Shown here piece by piece: positions 16,122 through 24,352 of a stretch of 64,000 bases of DNA. The DNA lies in NCBI GenBank assembly GCA_025059235.1, contig JANXCV010000001.1:143204-207203 (forward strand), given 5' to 3'. Source of the DNA: Candidatus Calescibacterium sp. Its GTDB lineage: Bacteria; DRYD01. The number at the start of each line of letters is the position of its first letter. Position 1 is the first letter of the stretch. Below the pieces are notes generated by a model, which worked only from the letters and a program-made list of their open reading frames with translations, made no database searches and had not been told where the DNA came from. Made by a program: the position numbers and the translations under genes.

Positions 16122-17366
16122 CTACTTAAGTACTTGGTCTAGCATTTCGTCCCAAGAGGTATCTTTAGCAAAGTCAGTGGATTTATACGAAGAAGATGTT
16201 CCGTAGTATGAAGGCATTTCTACTGATACCCCTGTGGCGTTTGGATGATGGTTAGTATGGAATTCTCTTACGACATACTCTTTAATTTTTTCTTCAAGTT
16301 CTTTGGCTTTTTGTTTTATTTCATTATTTACGTTGATAGTTTGTAATATTTTTGCGAAGTGTCCCAGGTCTCTAAAAGTTCCGTAAAATCTTTCTGTGTT
16401 TCTTATTGCTTGTTTTATTGAATTGAAGGAGGAGGGATCATTGAGTATTGCTTTGGCTAGTTCGTCAACTTTTAGTGCTAATTCTTGGGCCTTTTCAAGA
16501 TCTACTGCTGATAGGGTTTTTATTGCATGAGTGAAGTTTTGCGCAGCTTTAACGATCATAACTGCAAAGTCTTTTGGTTCAACGTCTATGTTTACCAGCA
16601 TCATTTGTTGTGCTACTTTTAGGACGTCTTTAAGTGTTGAGGAGAAAATTGTGCCGTAGGGCCATCCATCTGCTCCTTCTAGTTGTTCACTTGCAACCAT
16701 ATATTTGGCTACATCTCTAAGGGCGTAGCCAACTTCTGCCATAGCCATTAGACATGCATCCCATCCAAGTACATCTATTTTTCTTCCACCAATTTCTACG
16801 GCTTTTTGAAGAGCTTGTTTTATTTCTGCTAGGTTCATGAATTTGGGTTGAGGAGTTTCGTCCTCGATTGCACCTTGCCAACCAGCACCATGATCAGAAA
16901 TAATGACACTGACATACGTAGAAGGATATTTTTTCATCAATTCTCCTATTTTTTGAGCCATGAAGTTGGGATCTGCGGTATTAACCTGTCCCAGCTCCTC
17001 TAGTACTGGAGAATTTATCTTACCCTTCTCCTTATCCTGTGTCAGATAAAATACTTTAGCTCCTTTAAACTTAGTTCCATATTTTCCTTGATCTGCAATC
17101 GAAACTATATGCGTGTTTTTATCAGATCCTACTGTTTCTAATTCATCTAGGTCATCGAAAAGGTAACTATGGAGATTATTGTCACCTGCCGAGTAAAGTA
17201 TGACTAACCATTTTTTATGTTCGGGTTGATTAGGCTCAAAGGTGTCATTAATGGTTTGAGATGTAGATTTATTTTCTGTAGTGGTTGATGAAAACTCACT
17301 TTGAATGTTCTCAGTATAAGTCTTTTGAATGTTTGTTATATTCTCTGTCCTGATGGTGTTGGACAT
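16122..17366 (-). CDS. clostripain-family (C11) cysteine peptidase
   Basis: A 414-residue C11 peptidase. The family start WLVILYSAGDNNL..YLFDDLDELE is at about residue 53. The catalytic His is at about residue 159 in SDHGAGW and the catalytic Cys at about residue 205 in GWDACLMAMAEV, followed by VASEQLEGADGWPY. Clostripains cleave after Arg or Lys and many are secreted, but no signal peptide or lipobox is seen here. The first 52 residues are a polar Thr/Ser/Asn-rich tail instead. AAGGAGG lies 8 bases before the ATG. A promoter candidate is listed separately. Confidence 0.9.
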   Translation of the reverse strand: MSNTIRTENITNIQKTYTENIQSEFSSTTTENKSTSQTINDTFEPNQPEHKKWLVILYSAGDNNLHSYLFDDLDELETVGSDKNTHIVSIADQGKYGTKFKGAKVFYLTQDKEKGKINSPVLEELGQVNTADPNFMAQKIGELMKKYPSTYVSVIISDHGAGWQGAIEDETPQPKFMNLAEIKQALQKAVEIGGRKIDVLGWDACLMAMAEVGYALRDVAKYMVASEQLEGADGWPYGTIFSSTLKDVLKVAQQMMLVNIDVEPKDFAVMIVKAAQNFTHAIKTLSAVDLEKAQELALKVDELAKAILNDPSSFNSIKQAIRNTERFYGTFRDLGHFAKILQTINVNNEIKQKAKELEEKIKEYVVREFHTNHHPNATGVSVEMPSYYGTSSSYKSTDFAKDTSWDEMLDQVLK

Positions 17367-17408
17367 TTTTCATGCCTCCTTTTCTTGTTATTGTTATTTA
17401 CTTGTTAA

Positions 17409-17437
17409 AATACAAACTAGAAAACTAAGCGTTTCAA
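17409..17437 (-). promoter_or_regulatory. candidate promoter of the clostripain gene
   Basis: On the minus strand TTGAAA (17437-17432) and TGTATT (17414-17409) are separated by 17 bases. Each matches 4 or 5 of the 6 sigma-70 consensus positions. The gene's AAGGAGG and ATG follow about 40 bases further on, which leaves room for a short leader. The call rests only on motif and spacing. Confidence 0.4.
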
Positions 17438-17498
17438 TTGTAAAAAAACTGTAAAAAAGGGTAAGAAAACATTAGCATAGAAAAACTTTTATTAGAAA

Positions 17499-18128
17499 AT
17501 GATGAAAAGAAGAGTTTTTGACGAAGAGATAAACATAGAGTATACTACTCCGATAGATTTGGGGAGGCTGGAAGATATATTTAGAGATTTTTTGACTATT
17601 ATAGGAGAAGATATAGATAGAGAGGGATTAAAAAAGACACCTTATAGGGTATCCAAAGCCTGGGCTTTCTTACTAAAAGGATACTCAGAAAATTTATACG
17701 ACATCACCAATAACGCTATTTTCCAAGCTGAAAATAGTAGTATGGTGGTAGTTAAGAATATAGAATTTTATTCGATGTGTGAACATCATCTTCTACCATT
17801 TTTTGGGGTAGCTCATATAGGATATATACCCAATAAGAAAATATTAGGGCTTTCGAAATTTGCTAAGATCGTGGAAATGTATGCCAGAAGATTACAAATA
17901 CAAGAAAGGTTAACCAATCAAATAGCACAAGCTATCCAAGAAATTTTGGATCCCCTTGGTGTAGCAGTAATCCTAGATGGATACCATCTATGTATGATGA
18001 TGAGAGGAGTTGAAAAACAAAATTCACACACTATAACCAGCACTGTCCTGGGAGTATTCAAAACAGACCAAAAAACAAGAGAAGAATTCCTTCAAATAAT
18101 CAAGATGAAAAACGAATTCATAGGTTAA
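17499..18128 (+). CDS. folE: GTP cyclohydrolase I
   Basis: FolE converts GTP to 7,8-dihydroneopterin triphosphate, the first step of tetrahydrofolate (or queuosine) synthesis. The 209 residues match the family. The zinc and catalytic motif [12 protein letters not shown] is near residue 91, followed by [26 protein letters not shown] and [10 protein letters not shown] second zinc Cys occurs in [11 protein letters not shown]. Two ATG codons begin the gene; either may be used. Its stop overlaps the tsaD start by one base (TAATG). A FolD-like protein is encoded elsewhere in the window (26756). Confidence 0.96.
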   Translation: MMKRRVFDEEINIEYTTPIDLGRLEDIFRDFLTIIGEDIDREGLKKTPYRVSKAWAFLLKGYSENLYDITNNAIFQAENSSMVVVKNIEFYSMCEHHLLPFFGVAHIGYIPNKKILGLSKFAKIVEMYARRLQIQERLTNQIAQAIQEILDPLGVAVILDGYHLCMMMRGVEKQNSHTITSTVLGVFKTDQKTREEFLQIIKMKNEFIG

Positions 18129-19174
18129 TGATAATCCTAGGTATCGAAACAACATGTGACGAAACATCCGCTAGCCTAATATTGTTTCAAAACAAAAAAA
18201 TAGAAATTTTGTCAAACGTAGTTCTATCGCAAGATATACATAATCTTTTTGGTGGGGTACTACCAGAGCAGGCATTTAGGAAACATCAAGAAAACATTAT
18301 TCCTGTTCTTAAGGAGTCTCTGAAACCAATATCGAATATTGCGGAAATAGATTTGATTTCTGTGAGTGCTTATCCCGGATTGTTGGGAGCATTGGCAACA
18401 GGTGTAGCAGTAGCAAAAACAATAGCTAAGATTATAAACAAACCAGTGATACCTGTAAACCACTTATGGGCTCACCTACTCGTTAATTTCCATAAAGTAG
18501 AACCCATAGAAAAAAAAGCACTTAATAAAAAATATCTGGGTATCGTCATATCAGGTGGACATACGAATACCTATATGATTGAAAGCGTTATACCGTTGAA
18601 AATAAGGAATATTTCTAAGACCTTGGATGATGCAGTTGGAGAATCTTTCGATAAGGTTGCAAGAATGTTAGGACTTGGATTCCCTGGGGGACCAATCATA
18701 GATAAGCTAGCACAAAATTACAGAAAAAGAACTAATGTAAATAAGCCTCTGTTTCCTATTCCAAATCCCAAGGGATATGATTTTAGCTATAGCGGTTTAA
18801 AAACTGCTGTAAAAAGATTTCTAGAAAACAGTGATCATATCGATAAAGAAGAAATCTGTTATCACTTTCAATTCTCAGCTATAAAACATATCGTTCAGAA
18901 AATAGAGGATATAATTTTGGATAAGAGGGTAAAAAATATTCTTGTGGGTGGAGGGGTGGCCTCAAACTCGTTCTTACGAGAAGAACTAAGAAACTTAAGC
19001 AATAAATATGACTTAGAAATATATATTCCAGAACCCAAGTTGTGTACCGACAACGCTGCAATGATAGCTATATCTGCTCTATTTATCTATCTATCTCGAA
19101 AACCTTACAAAATTCCTTTTGACATTTATCCATCTGAAGAAGAAGGAAACAGAGAAATTTGGAACATAAAATAA
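18128..19174 (+). CDS. tsaD: tRNA N6-threonylcarbamoyladenosine synthase subunit TsaD
   Basis: TsaD transfers the threonylcarbamoyl group to A37 of ANN-decoding tRNAs. The 348 residues match the family. Motifs visible are ILGIETTCDETSAS at the start, PVNHLWAHLL with the two metal-binding His residues, VISGGHTN, the glycine-rich nucleotide loop LGLGFPGGP, YDFSYSGLKTAV and LVGGGVASNSF. The start overlaps the folE stop by one base, and the 3' end overlaps the rnpA start by 16 bases. The partner genes tsaB, tsaE and tsaC were not seen in the window. Confidence 0.96.
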   Translation: MIILGIETTCDETSASLILFQNKKIEILSNVVLSQDIHNLFGGVLPEQAFRKHQENIIPVLKESLKPISNIAEIDLISVSAYPGLLGALATGVAVAKTIAKIINKPVIPVNHLWAHLLVNFHKVEPIEKKALNKKYLGIVISGGHTNTYMIESVIPLKIRNISKTLDDAVGESFDKVARMLGLGFPGGPIIDKLAQNYRKRTNVNKPLFPIPNPKGYDFSYSGLKTAVKRFLENSDHIDKEEICYHFQFSAIKHIVQKIEDIILDKRVKNILVGGGVASNSFLREELRNLSNKYDLEIYIPEPKLCTDNAAMIAISALFIYLSRKPYKIPFDIYPSEEEGNREIWNIK

Positions 19175-19506
19175 AAGTAAACTTTCAAAAGATAAGGCTA
19201 GAATCTCTAAAAAGAAAAGAAATAGAAGAGCTGTTTAATTCTCAATTAAAAGAAATCAAAAAATGTTCGGTAAAAATTTTGGAAAACCATAACCCTTGCT
19301 TACTAAAAATAAAAATATACAGGACCTATAGTCCCGAATTCATTGTAAAATACGGCATAATCATTTCCAAGAAAGTTGGAAAAGCAACCTATAGAAACTC
19401 CTTAAAGAGAAGAATAAGGGAGATTTTGATTAAATCATTAAAATCTCGGCATATCTTGCCTGAAAAAGACTGCTTCACCTTCATTTTTTTCGTCAAAAAA
19501 CTATAA
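19159..19506 (+). CDS. rnpA: ribonuclease P protein component
   Basis: The protein subunit of RNase P, which helps the catalytic RNA mature tRNA 5' ends. The 115 residues match the small family. The C-terminal half carries the RNA-binding signature ISKKVGKATYRNSLKRRIREIL (RNR motif variant, here RNSLKRR). The N-terminal part has the start and length of RnpA but is poorly conserved. The start is a TTG inside the tsaD 3' end, a 16-base overlap. In most bacteria rnpA follows rpmH next to dnaA; here it is placed after tsaD and no rpmH is seen. Confidence 0.85.
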   Translation: MEHKIKVNFQKIRLESLKRKEIEELFNSQLKEIKKCSVKILENHNPCLLKIKIYRTYSPEFIVKYGIIISKKVGKATYRNSLKRRIREILIKSLKSRHILPEKDCFTFIFFVKKL

Positions 19507-19560
19507 AAACAGCAGTTCGACTAAAAAACGATTAACAGATAGTTAAAGAAATGTATTTTA

Positions 19561-20535
19561 TCATATTGAAATCTCTTCAAGAGTGCTGATCAGTTTATGT
19601 TCCAGTGTCTTCTTATTTCTGACTGCCAGTTCAATCTCTATGGGTTGTATTTTATTATCTTTAAGACCGATGAAATATCCGTTCTTATTACTGGTTATTA
19701 ACTCTATTGATTTTTGTCCGCTGAGAGTGCCGAATATTCTGTCGTATGCTGTTGGTGAGCCACCTCGTTGGATATGACCTAACACACAAATTCTCAACTC
19801 ATATTCAGGGTTATACTGTTTCAGAAGTGGAGACAATTCTTTTTCTAATTCAAAGGCACTACAATATCCTTCTGAAAGGACTATTATGACGTGCTTTTTA
19901 CCTTTTGTTTTATACATATGAACTTTTTGAGCTATGACGTTTGGGGATATTCTGTATTCTGGTATCAGGACGAGTTCGCTACCAGTTGCCAAGGCTATAT
20001 CTAACGGGAGCAATCCATAATCTCTTCCCATAACCTCTACAATAAATATTCTCCCGAATGAAAAGGCGGTATCCCTTATTTTATCTATTGCTTCGGTTGC
20101 TGTATTGAGGGCTGTGTCATACCCAAGGGTGTATTCTGTTCCATAGATATCGTTGTCTATTGTTCCTGTGATTCCCACTACTTTTATTGAGGATTCGGTA
20201 AGGAACTTGTGTGCTGCTTTTAAACTTCCGTTTCCTCCGATTATAATTAGCCATTCTATTCCCATCGAATTGAGTCTTTCGTAAGCTAGTTTTCTGTATT
20301 CATATTGAAGGAACCTAGGTTCCCTGGAAGATTGGAGAATAGTACCTCCTTTTTCTATTATTCCGCTTACACTTCTATCATCGAGCTCGATAAATTTGTT
20401 ATCAAGTATACCTTTTAGTCCTTGTATAAATCCGATAACTTGGATATTTTTGTCTTTTGCTGATCTAACGGCGGCTCTAATAGCTGCGTTCATTCCGGGG
20501 CTATCTCCTCCACTCGTCAGAATCCCTATCCTCAT
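19561..20535 (-). CDS. pfkA: 6-phosphofructokinase
   Basis: PfkA phosphorylates fructose 6-phosphate in glycolysis. The enzyme is about 324 residues long, the usual ATP-PFK size. It begins MRIGILTSGGDSPGMNAAIR. Active-site segments are GTIDNDI with the catalytic Asp, VEVMGRDYG, and CVLGHIQRGGSPTAYDR. The motif normally read GGDGS is GGNGS at residues 100-104, so the Mg-binding Asp is Asn (see findings). The ATG at 20535 lies 7 bases after GGGAGG; the TTG at 20541 is too close to it. The gene is convergent with rnpA and the ribosome-binding region is tandemly duplicated upstream. Confidence 0.93.
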   Translation of the reverse strand: MRIGILTSGGDSPGMNAAIRAAVRSAKDKNIQVIGFIQGLKGILDNKFIELDDRSVSGIIEKGGTILQSSREPRFLQYEYRKLAYERLNSMGIEWLIIIGGNGSLKAAHKFLTESSIKVVGITGTIDNDIYGTEYTLGYDTALNTATEAIDKIRDTAFSFGRIFIVEVMGRDYGLLPLDIALATGSELVLIPEYRISPNVIAQKVHMYKTKGKKHVIIVLSEGYCSAFELEKELSPLLKQYNPEYELRICVLGHIQRGGSPTAYDRIFGTLSGQKSIELITSNKNGYFIGLKDNKIQPIEIELAVRNKKTLEHKLISTLEEISI

Positions 20536-20539
20536 ACCC

Positions 20540-20585
20540 AAACCTCCCTTTAATCCTGTTCCAAACCTCCCTTAAATCCTGTTCC
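20540..20585 (-). repeat. 23-bp imperfect tandem duplication with doubled Shine-Dalgarno
   Basis: The 23-base unit at 20540-20562 is followed directly by a second copy at 20563-20585 that differs at one position (a T/A change in the middle). Each unit contains AGGGAGGTTT on the minus strand, so pfkA has two Shine-Dalgarno-like sites, only the nearer of which is correctly spaced from the ATG. Confidence 0.85.
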
Positions 20586-20793
20586 AAAAACTCGACAAAA
20601 AACCTCTAAATAAAACCCACTATAACCAACTATTCCTGACAAATATCTTGATCACAAATGATCTATGAGGTATTAAAGCTAAGCATTGACAATATTTTGG
20701 ACAAAAGCCTTAGAGAAGGAATACCCTAACCTCACAAAGAATTATAAAGTAAGCCATATGAAGATAAACACAAAATATCAGGGAGGAGGAAAA

Positions 20794-22251
20794 ATGAAAG
20801 GATTACTCATCCTACTCACCATAATAGCCTCAATATTCATCATGTACGCCTGTGGATTAGGTGGATCAGGAGGAGGAGGAATTGGAATCATAGACATACC
20901 ACCAGGAAACCCAGAAATACTACCCAGAGGCAAAGTATCTAGCTCCTTCGGTACACCACTTGGCAGAGACATAGATGGAGACGGAGACCCAGACACAGCC
21001 GTAGTGCTACATAACATCGCAGGGGGTAATGACAGTGATATAGGGACATCAATTACTATAGGTCCAGATGGAAAATTATACGTCACGGGAGGTAGTACCC
21101 AGAGTGGTACAAATAGTGGTGATATATTCGTATTGAGGTTAAACCCCAACGACGGTACTCTAGATAATACCTTTGACTCTGAGAATGATGGAATAGTAGT
21201 TTTAAATGATATCACAGGCACTAATAAGGACGAAGCGGGCTCTTCCATAGCCTTAAATCAGCAGGGAAGAATATATGTCGTTGGAGATGGATGGGATAAT
21301 CTAAACGATTCAGATATAGTAGTGCTAAGTCTAGACCAGCATGGTAGTTTGTCTAACTTTGGCTCTCAAGGGAAAGTAATAGTCGATGAAATAGATGGGG
21401 TTAATGGTTTTGATTTGGCTAGATCAATACTCGTCGATCACAGCGGAAAAATATACGTCGCAGGAGAAAGGGGGATTGTAAATCATACCGATATTATCGT
21501 ACTAAAACTAAACCCAGATGGTACTTTTGATTATAACTTTGGTGGTGGAGACGGTAAACTGGCTATCAATTTAGGAAATAACTCCGCAGAAGGTGCTAAC
21601 TCAATGGCATTGGATCAAATGGGAAATCTGTACATTACTGGTTTTCATGTCAGCAGCAATACAATCGGTAGAGACATCATAGTATTAAAGTTAAACAGTG
21701 ACGGCAGTTTGGACACTAACTTCGGTAACAACGGTGTACTCCTTATCGATAGGAGTACAGGAAATATAAGAGATGATGTTGGTTATTCAATCACAGTGGA
21801 TCAACAAGGAAGGATTTATGTTGCAGGGGCTACTTATCGTACTTCATCTTATGATATGATAGTTATAAGGTTAACCAGTGATGGCCGATTAGATGAAAGC
21901 TTCGATTATGACGGTGTAGCCATCTTCGGTAATATTGGAGATGTTTCTATTGCCAATGGCACCTCAATAGCTGTGGATAATAACCATGGAAAAGTTTATG
22001 TCGTGGGAGAGTGTCAAGTCCAGAATAATTACTTCAATTACGACATAGTAGTATTGAGGCTAAACAGTGATGGTAGTTTAGATACCAGTTTCGGTAACGG
22101 AGGTAAACTCGTTATCCGTGACGTCGCAGGAGATGATGCTGAGGACTACGAATACTCGATGGTCCTGGACGGAAATGGGAATCTTTTCATCACTGGTGCT
22201 AGTTACACTCCATTAAATCATTTTGATCTTATAGTGATCAAGGTAGAATGA
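20794..22251 (+). CDS. lipoprotein with delta-60 repeats
   Basis: A predicted outer-surface or periplasmic lipoprotein of 485 residues. The signal LLILLTIIASIFIMYAC ends in a lipobox-type Cys at residue 21, then a Gly/Ser-rich linker. The rest is made of six to seven repeats of about 60 residues with the pattern GKIYVAG..(D)IIVLKLNxDGxLDxxFG, the delta-60 repeat of secreted beta-rich proteins. Each repeat has Gly/Asp-rich loops (DGDGD, DGDGN) that may bind calcium. The start ATG follows GGGAGGAGG; an upstream in-frame ATG at 20686 is less likely because it would bury the signal peptide. The gene stands alone. Confidence 0.85.
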   Translation: MKGLLILLTIIASIFIMYACGLGGSGGGGIGIIDIPPGNPEILPRGKVSSSFGTPLGRDIDGDGDPDTAVVLHNIAGGNDSDIGTSITIGPDGKLYVTGGSTQSGTNSGDIFVLRLNPNDGTLDNTFDSENDGIVVLNDITGTNKDEAGSSIALNQQGRIYVVGDGWDNLNDSDIVVLSLDQHGSLSNFGSQGKVIVDEIDGVNGFDLARSILVDHSGKIYVAGERGIVNHTDIIVLKLNPDGTFDYNFGGGDGKLAINLGNNSAEGANSMALDQMGNLYITGFHVSSNTIGRDIIVLKLNSDGSLDTNFGNNGVLLIDRSTGNIRDDVGYSITVDQQGRIYVAGATYRTSSYDMIVIRLTSDGRLDESFDYDGVAIFGNIGDVSIANGTSIAVDNNHGKVYVVGECQVQNNYFNYDIVVLRLNSDGSLDTSFGNGGKLVIRDVAGDDAEDYEYSMVLDGNGNLFITGASYTPLNHFDLIVIKVE

Positions 22252-22290
22252 TAATTCGAGCTAAAATAGTTTCTGTAAAAATTTAGATTT

Positions 22291-23181
22291 CTAGTACTTT
22301 TTTATAACTTTTGTTACTTCCATTGTGGCTTGTCCTCTTATAGTTATTTCTAACTTGGGCTTGCGACTGTCTTTAACTACTTTGGCAGTTACATTTATCA
22401 GGTAGTGAGGTTTTAGATATAGAACGTATTTATGATCGTCTGTATAGTCCACTTTCCTCTTTGAATTCCTCAATTCATAACTAATCGAAAATGGAACATA
22501 TACTTCCCAATATGTCTGATAGTTATAGCATCTTATATTTTCAGGATTTATCCTCAAATCACATCTTAATTTCCCATCACGGTACTCTTCAAATCCATTG
22601 ATGAAACCTCTCAACGACTCTCCCACAAAAAACTCCATATACCCCTTTACTCTCCTTCTCAATTCCTCTTCTCCTATCGAAAAATTCATATTATATCTTC
22701 TTTTTTTATATAAAGCATTACCTAAGTCTACCATTATGTCAAAACTAGACTGCAGCAATGGATTAGACAACCTTACTATTGCATCACCATCATTTGACTT
22801 TTCTATTTCTATTCTAAGTACTTCATCACGAAGTATATTTTGAATATCTTGCTTTTGTTTGTCAGTTAGTATCACATATGGATTAGACGAGAAACGAGGA
22901 CATATCTCAAAGGTATGATTCACGTTTAAATCAGATTCTATGAATATATACTTTATTCTTTCGGTAAATGTCGGGCTTTCACCAGGTTGTACTATTTTTT
23001 TATTTATCATCTGTATCAGTCTTGTGTTGTATACTTCGTACATCAATATTATCCCTGATTTCAAACCATACTTCTTCATATCCTCCACTATATTCCTCGT
23101 GTATATGTATGCTATTCCTAGTACCGTTACTGTAAACATTAACAAAAACAATCCTAACAACAACACCGTTCCTCTTCTCAT
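22291..23181 (-). CDS. PilX/GspK-like membrane protein of the pilin cluster
   Basis: A 296-residue protein starting MRRGTVLLLGLFLLMFTVTVLGIAYIYTRN. The basic residues, single Gly and long hydrophobic helix are typical of PilX/GspK-type minor pilins, which lack the standard Glu5. The following 250 residues are soluble, periplasmic, and unassigned. The gene lies 13 bases downstream of a pseudopilin gene (23195) and is the third member of a minus-strand pilin cluster. The C-terminal half has alternating strands and one Cys pair (LRCDLRINPENIRC). Confidence 0.65.
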   Translation of the reverse strand: MRRGTVLLLGLFLLMFTVTVLGIAYIYTRNIVEDMKKYGLKSGIILMYEVYNTRLIQMINKKIVQPGESPTFTERIKYIFIESDLNVNHTFEICPRFSSNPYVILTDKQKQDIQNILRDEVLRIEIEKSNDGDAIVRLSNPLLQSSFDIMVDLGNALYKKRRYNMNFSIGEEELRRRVKGYMEFFVGESLRGFINGFEEYRDGKLRCDLRINPENIRCYNYQTYWEVYVPFSISYELRNSKRKVDYTDDHKYVLYLKPHYLINVTAKVVKDSRKPKLEITIRGQATMEVTKVIKKY

Positions 23182-23194
23182 AACTCTACACCTC

Positions 23195-23704
23195 TCAAAA
23201 ATATCTCGATCTTATAATCATATTTCCACTCTGGTTTTGACTTTCCCCGCTTGATCCATCCTTGAACACTATGAAAGGTATCGTGAATTTATACACCCTT
23301 CTCTTTTTTCTGTATTCCATTATTACTTCACATTCTTCTATCCTTTGTATTGCACATATCCTCTTTGAATTCTCTTCTATTGAGTTTATTTTCTTCATCT
23401 TCGACTTATTGTTTCTTAATCTAAATGTCGTTCTTCTATCCAATACTATCTGTTTTGATTCCATCTGTTCACTGTTTATGTAGTCTCTTAATTCCCTCAA
23501 CTTGTGGTCTTCTGATTCACTCAACTCAGGATAAATAAGCGATCTGTAGTACATTTGTGATATTAAACTTTTGGTTTGATTTTTTGAGATTTGTTGGTCA
23601 ATATGGCTGCTTTGGAAAATTTTGAATGAGTACACCGTGATTATTATGAAAGATATAAGTGCTAGGGTAATTAGTATTTCGACCAGTGTCAATCCTTTTG
23701 ACAT
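23195..23704 (-). CDS. pseudopilin
   Basis: A 169-residue pilin-like protein. The leader MSKG is followed by the prepilin peptidase site G/LTLVE with Glu5, and a hydrophobic helix LITLALISFIIITVYSF. The rest is a polar soluble domain rich in Arg and Lys with two Cys residues close together (RICAIQRIEECEV). It is the middle gene of the cluster 24290-22291. Confidence 0.83.
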   Translation of the reverse strand: MSKGLTLVEILITLALISFIIITVYSFKIFQSSHIDQQISKNQTKSLISQMYYRSLIYPELSESEDHKLRELRDYINSEQMESKQIVLDRRTTFRLRNNKSKMKKINSIEENSKRICAIQRIEECEVIMEYRKKRRVYKFTIPFIVFKDGSSGESQNQSGNMIIRSRYF

Positions 23705-23744
23705 TTTTCTATTTATATTTTGTACAGTTAGAGGGAAATTTCCT

Positions 23745-24290
23745 TTAGTGATAGGTTGAGAGTGAAAAAGTTCCGAAAGGTACTTTCTTGGTCTTACTGG
23801 TTCTAACGGGTATTATCGACGAGTATATCTCAGCATAAATAGAAAGGATGACGAAGGTGGTTTGATCTTGAGTAAATTTTATATACTCTGGATACACTTT
23901 TTTGGAAATCCTGTATACCCTTTTGGTATTGTTAATAAATATTTCGTTTTCCCAGAATTTTTGTTCAGATTGTAATCCGTAGAATCCAACGGCTGAGATG
24001 ACCACATTTTGTTGACCATTTTTAATTATCCTTCTTATTACCAATTCTGGGTTTTCTTGTATTTCAACTTTTGAGTTATCTAGTTGCCTCGGTTCGTATA
24101 AGATATTTTTTAATCTTTTGGACAATAATTTGGCCTGGTTTGTAATATCAAATACTGTTTCCATGCCCAACATAAGCCGCCCATAAAAGATTATGAATTG
24201 AAGCATTAAAAGCAGTACAAATGAAATAATCGTGATGGAGACCAATAGCTCTGCTAACGTAAAACCTCTCAAGTAAAACCTTTTAAACAC
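23745..24290 (-). CDS. pseudopilin
   Basis: A 181-residue pilin-like protein and the first gene of the cluster. The leader MFKRFYLRG is cut at G/FTLAE, with Glu5 and a hydrophobic stretch LVSITIISFVLLLMLQFIIFYG. The rest is a short periplasmic domain. GAAGTG-type upstream signals are weak. Together with the genes at 5586 and 6088, five pilin-like or minor pilin genes are split between two loci 16 kb apart. Confidence 0.82.
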   Translation of the reverse strand: MFKRFYLRGFTLAELLVSITIISFVLLLMLQFIIFYGRLMLGMETVFDITNQAKLLSKRLKNILYEPRQLDNSKVEIQENPELVIRRIIKNGQQNVVISAVGFYGLQSEQKFWENEIFINNTKRVYRISKKVYPEYIKFTQDQTTFVILSIYAEIYSSIIPVRTSKTKKVPFGTFSLSTYH

Positions 24291-24352
24291 TTCTCCTTTT
24301 ATTTATTCTTTTGATAAGCCGATTATTCCTTTAAATAAAGGTAAAGGAATAA

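Noticed and set aside
16113..16140. Palindrome TACTTAAGTA near two converging gene ends as a terminator
   Set aside because: The stem is short and AT-rich and no T-run follows on either strand.
20686..20714. Perfect TTGACA upstream of the delta-60 lipoprotein gene
   Set aside because: No acceptable -10 element lies 16-18 bases downstream (CTTAGA-like only).
22252..22290. Transcription terminator between the lipoprotein and PilX-like genes
   Set aside because: No stable hairpin with a T-run could be found in the 40 bases.
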